Source of the DNA: Isoetes taiwanensis
Lineage: Eukaryota > Streptophyta > Lycopodiopsida > Isoetales > Isoetaceae
Assembly: GCA_021234155.1 (NCBI GenBank)
Contig: JAJEKV010000162.1
Location: forward strand, 1,048,579 to 1,112,578
Reading direction: 5' to 3'
Length of the DNA: 64,000 nucleotides
Shown: positions 31,211 to 43,619 of the stretch, one piece after another
How the letters are laid out: every line of letters starts with the position of its first letter
How positions within the stretch are numbered: position 1 is the first letter of the stretch
Position numbers and translations under genes: made by a program
The notes under the pieces: generated by a model
The model's database searches: none
What the model was told of the DNA's origin: nothing
Seen by the model: only the letters and a program-made list of their open reading frames with translations

Positions 31211-34165
31211 CAAGAATTGAATTGAATTGCATTGATTTTTATTGTCCATGGAGATCAATTGATCTACGAGGCTCAAACAAAAAATTACAGCAAGCGTATT
31301 ACTGCTAGGATTAAAAAAACCCCTGCCATGGAGGGTTTTCGAGGGTAAAAACTTGGCACTAATAGGTATGTTGTGAGACAGTGCAATGATATATGACCAT
31401 AGTGCATTATGATGTATCTCAATGCATCGTCTAAGGATACAACTGAGTGCGGGCATCTATGATATTCCGGAGATAAGATCCTAGCGAGCCCGCTGACGTT
31501 GTATCCAATAGTGCATGCAGCTGCTGGTTAAGCAGCATAGCTGGCGTGAATGTGCCTGAATGCCGGACAATGCTGCAGAGTGTGGCTTTCATTTTCAATA
31601 GCACCATGTTGGGAACATGGACACAGTCTATCATCCCGTGCCTCTCGAGCCCATCTGCCTGTCTCGGTTTTCAAGCGATGTGCACCTGTACGAATGGAAG
31701 CTATCAAATCTGCGATGTTTCAATGACAAATGTGTGCGGAGGTAATGTTGTGGACCACGTGCAAGTGTAGGGTTGATCTGGACCTTATAGTGTACTGTCT
31801 TAACATGTTCAAGGGCACAAGTATCCCAAAGCTTGCTGAGGAAGCAAGCATTTAGGTATTGCTGCATCTGATGGTGGTCCTCTTTAGTTTCAACTTGGAT
31901 GCACCTATGCTCTTGTACATTCCATCTGGAGAACCACTGTGCTCGCCTCTCCTTCCAGCACACCTTAAGGCGTTGCACAGTATAAGCCCGATTGGGGAGA
32001 TGATCATTGCCCATACCGCCACCTTCTGGAAGTAAATAATGTGGTGGTCAAGTGCGGCCCGCTAAAGACGCAAGAAACATATCTCCTACAGAAGGATCTG
32101 GTATGGGAACTGTGGATTTCACTTCAAGCGCCCGTGTCAAAAAGGCTTTTTGTACTTGCTCCAATTCATTCCACGTGGCCGGGGATATAATCGGACCCCA
32201 GACTTCGACCCCATATAAACGGACAGGTTCCATCAAAACCCTGAACAAATGGCATAGATGGGGCCAGTTATACAGCTCCGCTTTGTAACTATTATTCTGC
32301 ATCGCATAAAGTGCCTTCCAACCCACGGTCACCCATAATCGAATGGAAGTGTCCCAGTATGTGGTAGTGGAAAAATCTATGCTCCGGTACTTTTTAAGTG
32401 TGCGCCACCTCCACATTTTGCCCCTGATAAGTGAAGGAGTGAAGCCTTGGCTGGCGCGAAGATGAGACAAGCAAGACATTAGTCTTGACCAAATTGACCC
32501 TCATTCTAGTGGCCCGACAGAAACTATCCAGGGCATGTAGGTGCTGCTGTATGGCATCCGATGTGTAGGCTAGGAGGTCCATATCATCTGTGTATATGAG
32601 CTGCCTAATGATCTGGTGCTTAAGTCGAGCTCTGTCACCCCTGTGATCGGCAAGCCACCCCTCCAATTGGCCAATATAGAGACCAAACAATGTTGGGGAG
32701 AGCGGGCATCCCTGGCAGACACCAATACTATTATTGACAGGTTGTCATGTCGATGTTAGTCGGCCGGAACATGTCTCATATAGTCTGTATACCGCATTTT
32801 GCAAGTCTTCAGGGGGCTTCCAACTGTCTTACTCTTTCCCACAATTTTTCTCTAGGAACATTGTTAAAGGCCTTTGCAAAGTCGACAAAGCAACAGTAAA
32901 GATCCTGGCGGTGGTTTTGGCTGTCCTCAACCAAGGTCTGTGGTGTGAATATGTGGTCAATGGTGGAGTGTCGAGGCCTGAATCTGCCTATGTGAGTGCT
33001 CTCACTTCTGCCTCCTCTACCCACATCATCAATTATTATTCAAGGATGCTGGCCATTAGTTTTGTAAAGAGTGAACTGACCATGATTGTCCTGTAGTTTG
33101 GCTGGGCTGTGTGGTCTTCTGCCTTGTAAATGGCTGCCTTGTCGGCTGCAACTGACCCGAGCATCTTTCATATAGCCTGTATACTGCATTCTGCAAATCT
33201 ACAGGAACCCCCAGCTGTCGCAATCTTGCCCATAGTTTTTCCCGAAGCACAGTGTCAAATGCCTTCGCAAAATCCACGAAGCAACAATATAGTTCCTGAC
33301 GGCGGTTCCTGCTGTTTTCAACCAGAGTTCGCAATGTGAAGATGTGGTCAATGTTTGAGTGCCGGGGTCTGAATCATGCCTGGGTGAGGGCCCGTATCTC
33401 TGTTGCCTCTGCCCAGCCCGTCAACTGCTGCTCGAGAATCCCGGCAAGCAATTTTGCAAACACCGAACTGACCATGATCGGGTCACCTGCCTTATAGATG
33501 GGAACAACTCTGCTGTTGGTCCACTGCAGTAGGAAGCCTTCCTGTAATGCCTTGTTGAACAAGGCGGTCAACACTAGTATTATGGACGGCCCTGCCCACT
33601 TAAGCAATTCTGCCTGCATACCATCCAGGTCCGGGGCTTTCCCATTGGCAAGACGATGTAAGCCTTGTTCCACGTCCGAATCTGTGATTTCCAGCACTGG
33701 GCCTTCTTGCAGGGGTAATGCTGCATGTGCATCCTGAAGGTCGTATAGCTGTTGCAAGTATTGCCTCCACTGCTCGGGAGTAATGTTCCCTGTGGGTTGT
33801 ACTGGCTTTCTAAGAACCCTTCGCCAGAAGGTCCTGGAGTGACGTTCCAGGAGGTAAAACATTTCCCTTTGATGCGCTGCAATGTACCTGGCTTTCTTAG
33901 CTTTAAGGAAGACACGGTACTGTCTGACTGCATGTGGGCGTAAAGCAGGGTCTGTAACTTGGCGGAGCCAGCATTTGTGTTCCTTGCACTCTGCATCAAA
34001 CCATTGATTACGTGGGAAGGTTGTATTCCTGGAGGTCCGTCGCGGGTGGCTTAGCCGCAGTCCTAAGCACATCAGTCAATCAGCCTGTCTGTTGCTCTAG
34101 TGTAGGATATTGCAAAATTTCTGCCAGGTCATCTATAAGCATCTGGGCATAAGCCCCTGTAACAT
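31211..34165 (-). mobile_element. 5'-truncated LINE with internal duplication
   Basis: ORF2 fragments on the minus strand run from about 34165 (DDLAEILQYP) through WFDAECKEHKCWLRQV and the reverse transcriptase (ANGKAPDLDGMQAELLKWAG, VVPIYKAGD, CCFVDFAKAFDTV, CPLSPTLFGLYI, IYTDDMDLLA) to the C-terminal region at 31440-32480. The catalytic YADD box reads YTDD. No endonuclease or ORF1 is present. The segment around DFAKAF is present twice (33170-33480 and 32770-33100). The 3' end has an AAAACCC/GGGTTTT hairpin (31311-31341) and finishes in GAATT repeats at 31213-31234, not poly-A. Several frameshifts and stops make it inactive. Confidence 0.9.
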
Positions 34166-36480
34166 GCATGGAGAAAATAGGGAATATTAGAATATTCTTA
34201 GCTAAATATTTGCTATTTTCATTTGCAAGGTTTCTAAAAGATCGAAAATATGTCGAAAGTGTTGGAGACGGAGCTCCTGTCCACCTTATCTACCTTGCTG
34301 CATTTTTTGAGTACCTCTCTACTGAGGTAGGTTGTACACTCTAAAGCAGTCGGTGTCGTGCATAAAGACATGAGCAATATAGACAATCCTTATCTGTAAT
34401 GACTGTATATTTTATGACCATTAGAATGCAATAGATTTCTGTACATATTAAAAGTGTGGGTGTAAATACAGTGATCCAATACTCCTTTTGAATGCAGGAA
34501 AAACTGACTTGAAACAAAAGAATACATGGTCATTGATCTGTATTAAATTGCCAATCATTGCCAGTCATGATATATTTATATCTCATGGTAAGAAAATCCA
34601 TGTGAAAATGAAAGCTCAATATTCAACTCTTTGAAACACATGACATGATGCAGACCATCAGGATTGGAGAATTCATAAAGATAAAACTATGATTGAAAAA
34701 TCATGTGTGCATCTTTTCTTCGAAGCTTTGTCACACCAACAAGAAAATGAATATGCAAACAACGTATGACATCCTTCTATTTATAGCAGATTTTAGCATA
34801 AAAACAAACCTCTAACTTTCTCTAGTGCAGAATTACGAAGGTAGCAAAATCCCACAGGCAAACTTTCCATGAAGTTGAAACTATGTAGCCTGCACAAGCA
34901 AGGTAATTAGCTTTGCCTAAAAGTAAAAATTATGGACATGAAATTATTGTCCAATACCAGGAAATGAGATTGCCTACAACAGTAGTCGATCAGGATGGTG
35001 GGCCTCCCAAAGGTAACCATGATGATAACTGTGATGTCTATGATGGAACAAAGTCTCCTCAAAATAAAGGCACAATAGGGCACAAAAGAAGATTAGCTGC
35101 AAAGGCATTAACGCACAGAAAAATAGTTGTAATTGCAGTTCACCTAAGAATGTGTCATCATAAATCAGTTCTCTGCACAGGTAACGAGGTTGCATTGCGT
35201 TCTATATATCATAGAGGCTAGAGATTTTGCAGTTCAAGCAATAGCTAGCAGTGATATGTGATCCTTAGGACTCTGATCATGAAAATGTCAAAACTATAAA
35301 TTACTTAATGAGCAGAGGCGTGCATGCACAAATGTTCATATTGTAAATTAATTGTAAACAGACTGATGTAGAGATGACTGAAGAAAGATATTAAACACTT
35401 ATCTTCTAGAAATGTGCTTCAAATTATTTTAATGGCATCATTTGTCCCAATGATCTTAATGGTATTTGCACTTACGTTGGATGTCAAAGCAATAAAAAAT
35501 ACAAGAAGCTCCAAGACCGCACAAAGTGCAAAGAGTCATTATAAAAGACATTATTTCGTTAATCTCTATAACATGCAGCAAGTACAAAAGTAAAATGTAT
35601 TTTGTGACAAAGTTTACTACCCATCAACTACCCACCTACAATACACAAAGAGAATGAGATTGTGAAGTATAACAATGTCAACAAAGAAAGGCATTACAAT
35701 AATGACACAAGTGTTAAACATACCATGTTAGAATGCCAGTTGCGAAAGATTAGAATGCAATTGCAATATTGGGACAAGGCACCACGGATTACAATTACTT
35801 GAACATGTGTGAATTTGTGGTTGTGGATTTTGTAATTGTGTTTCTCGGTGCAACTTATAGTAGGTATATTGCTTTATAGACAATATCATAAGTGGGTCGC
35901 ATTTTGTTCTGGTGGTGCATTTTGGACGCAGCCATGTCATCTGCTCCAATTTTAGGGAATGATAATTTACCGGAACCGTCTGTGAAAACCATCTCGGCAG
36001 GTCAAGAACAACTCAAATATTTCAAATTTCAGCATGTCAAGAACAACTCAAAGTTATCAGAGCACTCATTTACAAGTTCTAAGCTTATGCCCAACAACGT
36101 TGGACACCGTTCCTAGTTTCATATAGTAATAAAATAGCATTGCAGTGGGTCATGCAGAAGCAATATTATTCATCATGAGTAGGAGGCCCTCCTATCCTCT
36201 TGATTTCATATCTCCCACACTCAGGAATCCACTCCAGAAAGATCACAACATGGTAGAGATAAGAAGAATGCCTTCTAGAATTTATGGCGATCACATTAAG
36301 CCAATCATCCAGGATAACCCCTCTCTGTCAAACTCTGGCCAGGTCGTCATGACTCATCTGGCATGTAAGGAAGTCAATATTTTCAAGATCAGGAAGTCGA
36401 TATCCTAATCTTGCCTATTCCAATCTTGCCATCAGGGGGCCAAGGATTTTGATGCCAAAGAAGGGGATGTCTGTAACTGA
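34166..36480. other. No gene seen
   Basis: About 2.3 kb of AT-rich DNA between two LINEs. The longest ORF (34913-35221, plus, 102 codons) is unremarkable and is not supported as a gene. Confidence 0.5.
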
Positions 36481-36481
36481 A

Positions 36482-39420
36482 ATGCCCTGGAGAATATAAT
36501 AATAATAATATATTTCAATGCCCACTGGGGACAAAGTTATTGTCATGTGATTTTCAATAATAACGAACGGTGTTCATGTACTGTTTTAATATATAAACCT
36601 ATATCAGCAGGATCTAATGTAAATAAAGAACGAAAATTATCCACATGAATGCTAAATTTATCCCTAATATCTGTGTATGCTGTGCAGACAGAGAAAACAT
36701 GATCCTCATCCTCCACGCTTTTTGTGTTACAGAGTGTACACAATCGATCTGTGACTGGTATCTTTGACCATCTACCTACTTCAAACTCCAACTTGTATGA
36801 ACTAACTCGATACCTTGCTATCAGTTGCCTGATTCTTTTCGGCATATATGTGGACATGTATTTCTGATCACCGTACCGATCCATTACATTAATAGACACC
36901 TTATAATGGGACATCCTACTCCCTTGTTTTGCCCAAAGAATCTGGATTGCAAGTTGTTCTAATAATGCTCTATTCTCATTCTTATCATTCGGCCAATTTG
37001 CCTCTGTCACTCCCCAACGGCCTGCCCATTCCTTCATGTCACGAAACCATCCCTGATCAGTCGATGCCAATAAGGCTTGATGTGATAATCTGTTGGTTGG
37101 CTGCCCTTCAACTCTATTGACAAAATTAATTGCCTGGTAAAGAGCTTCTAACTCTAATGGAAACATCCCGGTCTCTGCCATATTTTTTATGCCAAGTTCT
37201 TCGCACAAGAAAAGTTTCTGGACTGATTCAATCTGCCCCCAAAGCTTCTGGGATATAATTGGCCCCCAAATGGGTGATCCATATAGAATTACAGTTTGGA
37301 CTAGAGTCTTATACAAGGTTTTCTTCAGTCCCCATTCACTAAGAGATAATTTTGAGCATTTTGAGAGCATGGCATATAAGGCGGACTTCCCTCTTGTGAC
37401 TCACCTTCTAATACACTCCTTCCAGTTATATTTAGAGGCAAAATCAATGCCTAAATATTTAAAACATTCCACTGTCTCAATTTCATCACCTTGATACATA
37501 AAATTCGGCCTGTCTCTAGTTCCAAAAACCATGATTTTTGTCTTTGCCACATTAACTCTCATTTGTTTTGCCACACAAAACGGTTCCAACCTGTCAAGAT
37601 GGGTCTGCAGAACTGCTTTTTTATTGGCTAGTAATACCACATCATCGGCATATAATAGCAATTGAATTACATAACGCCCAAGTTTGGTACCTGAGAGATC
37701 ATGCAATTGCATCCATTCATCGAGTTCATCGATGAAAAGCCCGAACAACGTAGGTGACAGCGGACAGCCTTAACGAACTCCAATATTATTCTTGACCAGT
37801 GTATCCAGATCCCTGGTTAATGTCACTAGAACTTCTGAATATAATTGGGATACTGCTCCTCTGAGCTCATCTGGAACCCCTATTTGTATCATTCTCTCTC
37901 CTAGATCCTTCCTCGGGACAGTATCAAATGCTTTCGCAAAATCAACGAAAGCCGCATACAATTGTTGGGACCTTTTGCTCGTTCTATCAAGACACGGAGC
38001 GTTAGTGCATGATCCAAAGTATTATGCCCCCTTCTGAAACTAGCTTGGTATTGAGAACGCTTACCCTTTTCTTCTGCCCACATGCTCAATTTTCTCTCCA
38101 GCAAAGTACCTAGAATCTTGGTAAATGTACTCCCAATTAAAATGGTTTTGTAATTCTGTGCCTTCTTCTTATCTCCTGCTTTATAAATCGGATGCACTTT
38201 GTTCACCTCCCAATTATCTGGGAGTCCAGATCTAAGGCTCTGGTTAAGCAACCGTGTCAAGACAGTAAGAGTGTGCTGGCCTCCCCATTTAAACATAAGC
38301 CTTCTACATCATGTGCTTTATTATTGCCCATATTTGATAATGCTTCCATTACCTCTGTCTCAGAAAACATATCCATGTTTATGGCTGAAAATTGCATATC
38401 TTCTGTCCCTTCAATAGCATAGATATTTTTCACCAAATTTAGCAGATCATTATGATCTAATTTAGGCGTCTCTGGTCTTCCCTGCAACACTTTCCAAAAT
38501 GTCTTTAGGGCTTCCTTAAATTGCTCTTTTAATTCCAACTGTTTAGTTCTGAAAAAGGCACACTTTTTTTGCCTCACTAATGTTTTGTACCATTTTGGCT
38601 TATGTATACAGTTCGCATGTAGCTCCGCTCTTGCTTTTTGGCAATCAACATCCCACCATGTATTGATGGGTCTACCAGGTAAGCGCCTCTTGGTAAAACC
38701 AAATGCTTGCTCTACTGCATGGAGCACCACCTGAGAATCCTTTTGAAGTTCTCCCGTCCATTGCACTGAGGCCAACAACTCCTCTATTCGACTTTCATAG
38801 GCTCCATTCAGTTGCTAATTGACTTTCAGCTTTGGATGAAACACATATTCATCCCTTTCTGGGGTGCATGCAACTTTTATTTCCATAAACAATGGCTTAT
38901 GATCAGATTCCAGTAGCTTTTCCCCCAATTTGAATTTCTGAATCCTATCAAAATTTTTCGCCATCAAATAATCTATGGCACTAGATCCAACATGGTTTAC
39001 ACATGTAAAATCCCCAGAACATTTAAATAAGCTTGTGCCATTCAAAAGTTTTAAATTGCATATGGTACACATTTCTAAGAGCATTTTGCCCATTGAATTA
39101 GTGATTTGATCCTCTGATATCCTCTGGAACAATGGCTCTTCCAATCTGCAAGATTTTCAAATGTTACAGATTGTGCATTTCCTGTTCTTGCATTGAAATC
39201 ACCCAGCAGCAGTACTTCCCCCTTTTTACAATATTTCAATGCCTCTGTACAAAGAGCCCGGAATGGATCCGACTTATCAAAATCTTGCTTCTCATAGATA
39301 GTTGCATTAATAGGTGCAAAATAGCAGACCCCTAAATATACATCTTTTATCCTTAGCCATATAAATTGCTTTTTAAAATCTGTTGCTATCAATTGAATTT
39401 CCTGTGCTATATTTTTTCTA
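36482..39420 (-). mobile_element. 5'-truncated LINE
   Basis: Minus-strand ORF2 begins inside the endonuclease (KKQFIWLRIKDVYLGV, then LLLGDFNARTGNAQ, GDFTCVNHVGSSAIDYL, ESDHKPL) and continues through the linker (38257-38778) and reverse transcriptase (VHPIYKAGDKKKAQNYKTI, AAFVDFAKAFDTVPRKD, YADDVVLLA). It closes with a C-terminal zinc finger, CTLCNTKSVEDEDHVFSVC. A TAA stop at 37770-37772 interrupts the conserved GVRQGCPLSP block, and frames shift near 37900, 38260 and 39110-39140. The first part of the endonuclease and all of ORF1 are missing. The 3' end carries an (ATT)n tail at about 36495-36511. In intact elements the endonuclease nicks the target and the reverse transcriptase copies the RNA there. 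Confidence 0.93.
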
Positions 39421-40139
39421 CTATATACTGCTATACTCTAGTCCAAACTGTAATTCTAATATGTGCACGTATATTATACCAATTATTGGCTGCATCATTG
39501 AGTACAATATACCCACATGTATGTATTATGTGGTAGTATTTTTTCATGTAGTAATTAACTAAATGTAATATAAACAGAAATATGTTTGCACATAAATATA
39601 TAATAGGTACATTATTGTCACGCTACTTTGTCTCATGCTAGGCGCGAGCTGATAATATTATTTGCTCTTTTTGGGTTGCCCCTAGGGGGGCAAACCCTCG
39701 TTTATGTGGGTATGTGGGCATATTCAGGTATATGCCAGCATATACCTAGCATATGCTGATGACTGCTAAAAACTGGCTGCTGCCTGTAAATGCTCGGTCA
39801 ACCCTGTTGCCGCCCGAACCCCTTCAGGACTCCCCCTTCGGCTAGCAGTTCCGGTGGTTCGTGCATTTCCTGCCAGTGTTCTTCTTGGTAACGGCAAAAT
39901 AATTAGAGGAGTGTCTCTTTATAGTGGAAAGGGTTTGGAGGGGGAGCAGATCCCTCTAATATATGCCGGAGATGCTTCCTTTTTTGGTAGTGTAACAGTC
40001 GTTTCTGATCATGATTCTTCTCCTCCGCCTCTATACTTCTTCCTATAGTCCAGCTCGAGCCGTAAAACCACACTAAAAACATTTCCTTTCACGCATGTCT
40101 TCGGGGATGCCGCTTTTTATGTGGAACTGCAAGGTCAAC
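39421..40139. repeat. AT-rich flank and dispersed repeat; no gene
   Basis: 39668-39765 matches the repeat seen at 6592-6750 and 26118-26160 (TTGGGTTGCC, GCAAACCCTCG, GCATATTCAGGTATATGCC). An ORF at 39854-40048 has no recognisable features. Confidence 0.4.
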
Positions 40140-40149
40140 AACCAAGCAG

Positions 40150-40432
40150 TATGGAATGGAGCTCTGAGTTTTTGCTACTCCAAGCTTTGTTGCCGGCCTA
40201 CATCGGAAAGCTCTGAATCAGGCCTTGCAATGCAGCAGCTATGGTAGGAAAATGGCAAATGCCCTGAAGGAACCGTTCTTATTCGAAGAATTACTGTCAA
40301 GGATGTCCTCAGATCAGGACAGGAGTTTCCTTACACTGAAAATGAAAGCTCTGAAGGTGAATGCAGAAGCAACTCAACAAGAAGACGAGGAAGTACTCCG
40401 TGAGAGAATACAAAAGCTTGCGGTAATAATTG
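40150..40432 (+). other. Possible exon, family not recognised
   Basis: One open frame includes NALKEPFLFEELLSRMSSDQ and a charged helical stretch (EEDEEVLRERIQKLA-type) and then meets GGTAATAA, a possible splice donor near 40431. Composition is protein-like, and the segment could be a captured exon. No partner exon was identified. Confidence 0.25.
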
Positions 40433-40789
40433 GACATTTCATTCGTCGTACATTTTGTTGTTTTGTTTGTTCTGTCTCACGCATAACTTGGCTAGATAAA
40501 AAAAAGGAATAGAAGCACTTTGTCTTAATATCTGAATGCCACTTCTGCTTGGCATAAGTTAAAATGGGAAGAAGAGCTTTCACTTCGTCCAAGACTGCAG
40601 GTCAAAATATCTTAATAGTACATGAGTGATTTCAAAGTTTCAAAATAGAAGGCCATTTTTACCATTAGTTTTTCTCGAAGGGTGCATTAGAGATCTGGGG
40701 GATTTGTGCAAGTGCCCCAATGCCAATATGCCTTTCAGAAAATTAACAAGAAAAATTAAGAGTCACGCCAAGCCTTTGGGCAACTAAGC

Positions 40790-41510
40790 AGAAATTTGTG
40801 GAAAGGTTCTTATTATGCCCATCAAAATCAAATACGCAGGCATGAAAATCTTTTTCTTCATCAGGTTCCTCAATGCAAACATGGCACCATTGGGATTACC
40901 CTCAAAAAGCTTCTCTACTATTTACTATATGCATTTTCATGTCACTTTTCATCAGCTACAACAAGACCGCCGTGGTGGCTAACTTAACATCACCAAGCTC
41001 CTTAGCATGGCGGGCAGTATTACCATGGGATATTGTAGTAGCTCTCTCTGATAGGTATATATGAATCCCAAAAAAAGGATTGTTCTCTGTTTGAGGATCA
41101 TGCCAAAGAAAGAAATGTCAATTTTTATTGTCCAGTACCATAAACAAATTCAAGCGTAGCACCTACTTTGCTTAATTGTGGCTTCTACATAATTCATCTA
41201 AAATAGAAACGAACCAAGCAGAAATTTCTTGGTATACAAGCTTGGTTGCAATCTAGCAATTATAGAACTTTCATTCACATACCATCCCAGATGAAATCAG
41301 ATATTGGATAGTCTTCTCAATTTGTTTCATGCCAACACGCCCAGTTAAATACAGAAATCTGTTCAATATGTCCCCATGCCTATTCTCCTCTGCAGTCCAA
41401 GCTCGGAACTTAGCGTGCCCAAGAAGGAAGGACTTTGCATCGACTGTGTTAAGGAGAAAACCTTCAAGAAATGGACTGCCCAAATTCTTCTCAAAGGGTT
41501 ATGAAGGTGG
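40790..41510 (-). pseudogene. Stearoyl-ACP desaturase pseudogene fragment
   Basis: On the minus strand, 41275-41410 encodes [20 protein letters not shown] followed by [20 protein letters not shown], unmistakable for plastid acyl-ACP desaturases; EENRH supplies di-iron ligands. A GTATGTG donor follows. Further on (40800-41065) [20 protein letters not shown] and later MKKKIFMPAYL match the next part of the enzyme. The second di-iron helix, normally DEKRHE, is decayed, with stops near 40950 and 40900. Upstream of RAWTAEE only LLNTVD resembles the family. Normal enzymes have about 360-400 residues and introduce the delta-9 double bond of oleate. This is a dead partial copy. Confidence 0.88.
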
Positions 41511-41879
41511 GTCTGGAGAAAAGTTATCACTCTTTAATGCTCTTTTCTGGTCTCTTTTATGCAATCCATGATCAAGGTCTATTGATCTGCTAAGGATTTA
41601 GATCCATGAGCCCTCAAGAGAAAGTTTATTCTCCAAAGGTCTGTTTGTTATCAATCACACAGAGGTATCATATAGTAGTGCTACTGTTTCTTTTATGCTT
41701 GCTTCAGAACAGGGTGCTTTTATGCCATAGTTACAACTCCAAGACTTTAATGCAGCTCTATTCTCTTTCCCTAGTTAATGGGCTTCTCCCACTTGGATTT
41801 AAAATCGGGTGATGAGCTGATGGATTGTATCTGGTTGACTTCAAAATTGTTGCTGACCAAGAAGTGTAAAATATTATTA

Positions 41880-42600
41880 TGTTTTTATATTGACTGATGT
41901 GTCCAACTTTGGCAGTTTGGGAACTTGGAAGTGCAGCTTACATCGAGTGCTTACATAAGTGCACTAGCAGGATTTATGTTTGGGTAAACATGACCGCCTT
42001 TTTTCAATTGATTTGCACATCTTTTCACCTTTTATTAATAACATAAATATACTTTCCAGGTTTTTCTCTTGGCAGCTAACGTCTGCTATCCAAAGCTATC
42101 CAGAGAATCCACTTGCTTATGTGAATGATAATGCTTATCTTGTTACTTCTATAAGTTTTTCAGAAATATATAGGTAGTAGATTTTCATGTTGCATAACCT
42201 TCGTGTAGGAATGTTCTATTTGTAATTGTAAGTATAATGGTGGAGCATGAATTGCAGTTAGCTTTGGCCTCAAATGAGTTCTAAACTACTACATGGCAAC
42301 CAGGGACATAGATTTGTTTATATCTAGCTTTTACTGTTATTATATAAATTACAGGCAGCATCAAGTCATAGCAAATAATATGGAATATGCTTGTTGGTTG
42401 GAGGCTTTTGTTGGTTGGAGCCTTTTGTAAAGTGTGCATCTTCTGGGATTGTGCAGTCGTTGAGAGGAGCATTTCTTGCACTTTGTTATGGGTCAACTAT
42501 ACTGTCGACTTTTGCTACACTGGGGCTCACTTATCTTGGGGCCTCAATTGTCATTGATGAAAAAGTAAGATGTAAGCTGCCTGTATGTAGCAGAAATAGA
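41880..42600 (+). other. Possible membrane-protein exons, not recognised
   Basis: Near 41915-41983 QLTSSAYISALAGFMFG precedes a GTAAAC donor-like site. A segment after a CCAG acceptor at about 42059 reads VFLLAANVCYPK. Near 42425-42565 SLRGAFLALCYGSTILSTFA and TYLGASIVIDEK are followed by GTAAGA. The hydrophobic runs and splice-like borders suggest exons of a membrane protein, but I cannot name it. They may be fragments captured together with the neighbouring pseudogenes. Confidence 0.3.
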
Positions 42601-42679
42601 CATTAGTTTATACACTAAATTTCCCAAGTGGATAATTGGTTGTATGCAATGTAACTTCAATAAATTGAATTTGGTTGCA

Positions 42680-43018
42680 ACCATCAATGTCTGGGACTCC
42701 AATGTTCAAGTTCCTAGCGAATTCAACCTTTCTCAAATATGGCTTCTTGCAGGATCTTACAATGGAGGGGATCTAAACAGCATTGAAGCAAGCTGGCAAG
42801 TATACTTTTGATCCTTCCCTTCCCATCGTTTGTTGCATATGATATTGCATTGCAAGTAGTATATGTGCTGGCACTCTCTGAAGCCATATTTTCCAATGCA
42901 GGTAAGCCCCAACCTGTATGGCAATTCTACTCCAGTGTTTTACATATTTGATAATTTGGTTGAAAGCACAGGGTTCCACCTCCCATGACCAAGCGCTGCT
43001 GCTGCTGCTCTAGAAGTT
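42680..43018 (+). pseudogene. Neprosin-domain (DUF239) gene fragment, copy A
   Basis: The exon reads ATINVWDSNVQVPSEFNLSQ, then IWLLAGSYNGGDLNSIEASW, and ends at Q/GTATAC. After a short intron ending TGCAG the next exon reads VSPNLYGNSTPVFYIFDNL. This order (NVW, FSLSQIWL, LNSIEAGWQVSP-LYGD) is that of the plant neprosin/DUF239 proteins, secreted proteins with glutamic-peptidase relatives. The 5' half of the gene and the cysteine-containing region beyond FDNL are absent or decayed, so it is a relic. Confidence 0.8.
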
Positions 43019-43191
43019 GGAGGTGGAATTAGACACGAGGTAACAAACTAAACTTATTTTTTGCTCTTAAAAAGGTTCAGACTTCTCTTCAATTTGTATT
43101 TACCCCACACTCGAACCATCAAATTGTTTTGTTGGTGTATTCACCCCACTTGAACCATCAAATTTTTTTGTTCAAAAACTACGGAGCATTC

Positions 43192-43612
43192 CATTGGATA
43201 CCTTCAAGCAGGCCAGAACTATGGTGCAAAAGCAACCATCAATGTCTCGGACTCCAATGTTCAAGTTCCTAGCGAATTCAGCCTTTCTCAAATATAGCTT
43301 CTTGCAGGATGTTTCAATGGAGGGGATCTAAACAGCATTGAAGCAAGCTGGCGAGTATACTTTTGATCCTTCCCTTCCCATCGTTTGTTGCATGTGATAT
43401 TGCATAGTATGTACCCTTGATCCTTCTCTGCCATGATTTTTTCATGTTCGATTTGATCTAAAAAAATAAAAACTAGTTATCTACTCAATTTGCCACTGAG
43501 TATAGTGCAAGTAGTATACTTGCTGGCACTCTCTGATGCCATATTTTCCAATGCAGGTAAGCCCCAACCTATATGGCGATTCTACTCCAGTGTTTTACAT
43601 ATTTGATTTTCT
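43192..43612 (+). pseudogene. Neprosin-domain (DUF239) gene fragment, copy B
   Basis: A second, closely similar copy of the fragment at 42680-43018, starting slightly further 5' (QNYGAKATINVSDSNVQVP). It has a TAG in SQI*LLAG and a longer intron with an extra stretch at about 43408-43505; the next exon reads VSPNLYGDSTPVFYIFD. The high similarity of the exons and of the intron start (GTATACTTTTGATCC) shows a recent local duplication. Confidence 0.8.
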
Positions 43613-43619
43613 GGCTTTT

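Noticed and set aside
33130-33339. Plus-strand ORFs inside the LINE regions
   Set aside because: Shadows of the minus-strand reverse transcriptase frame.
34913-35221. 102-codon plus-strand ORF
   Set aside because: No motif, no codon pattern and no neighbours that support a gene.
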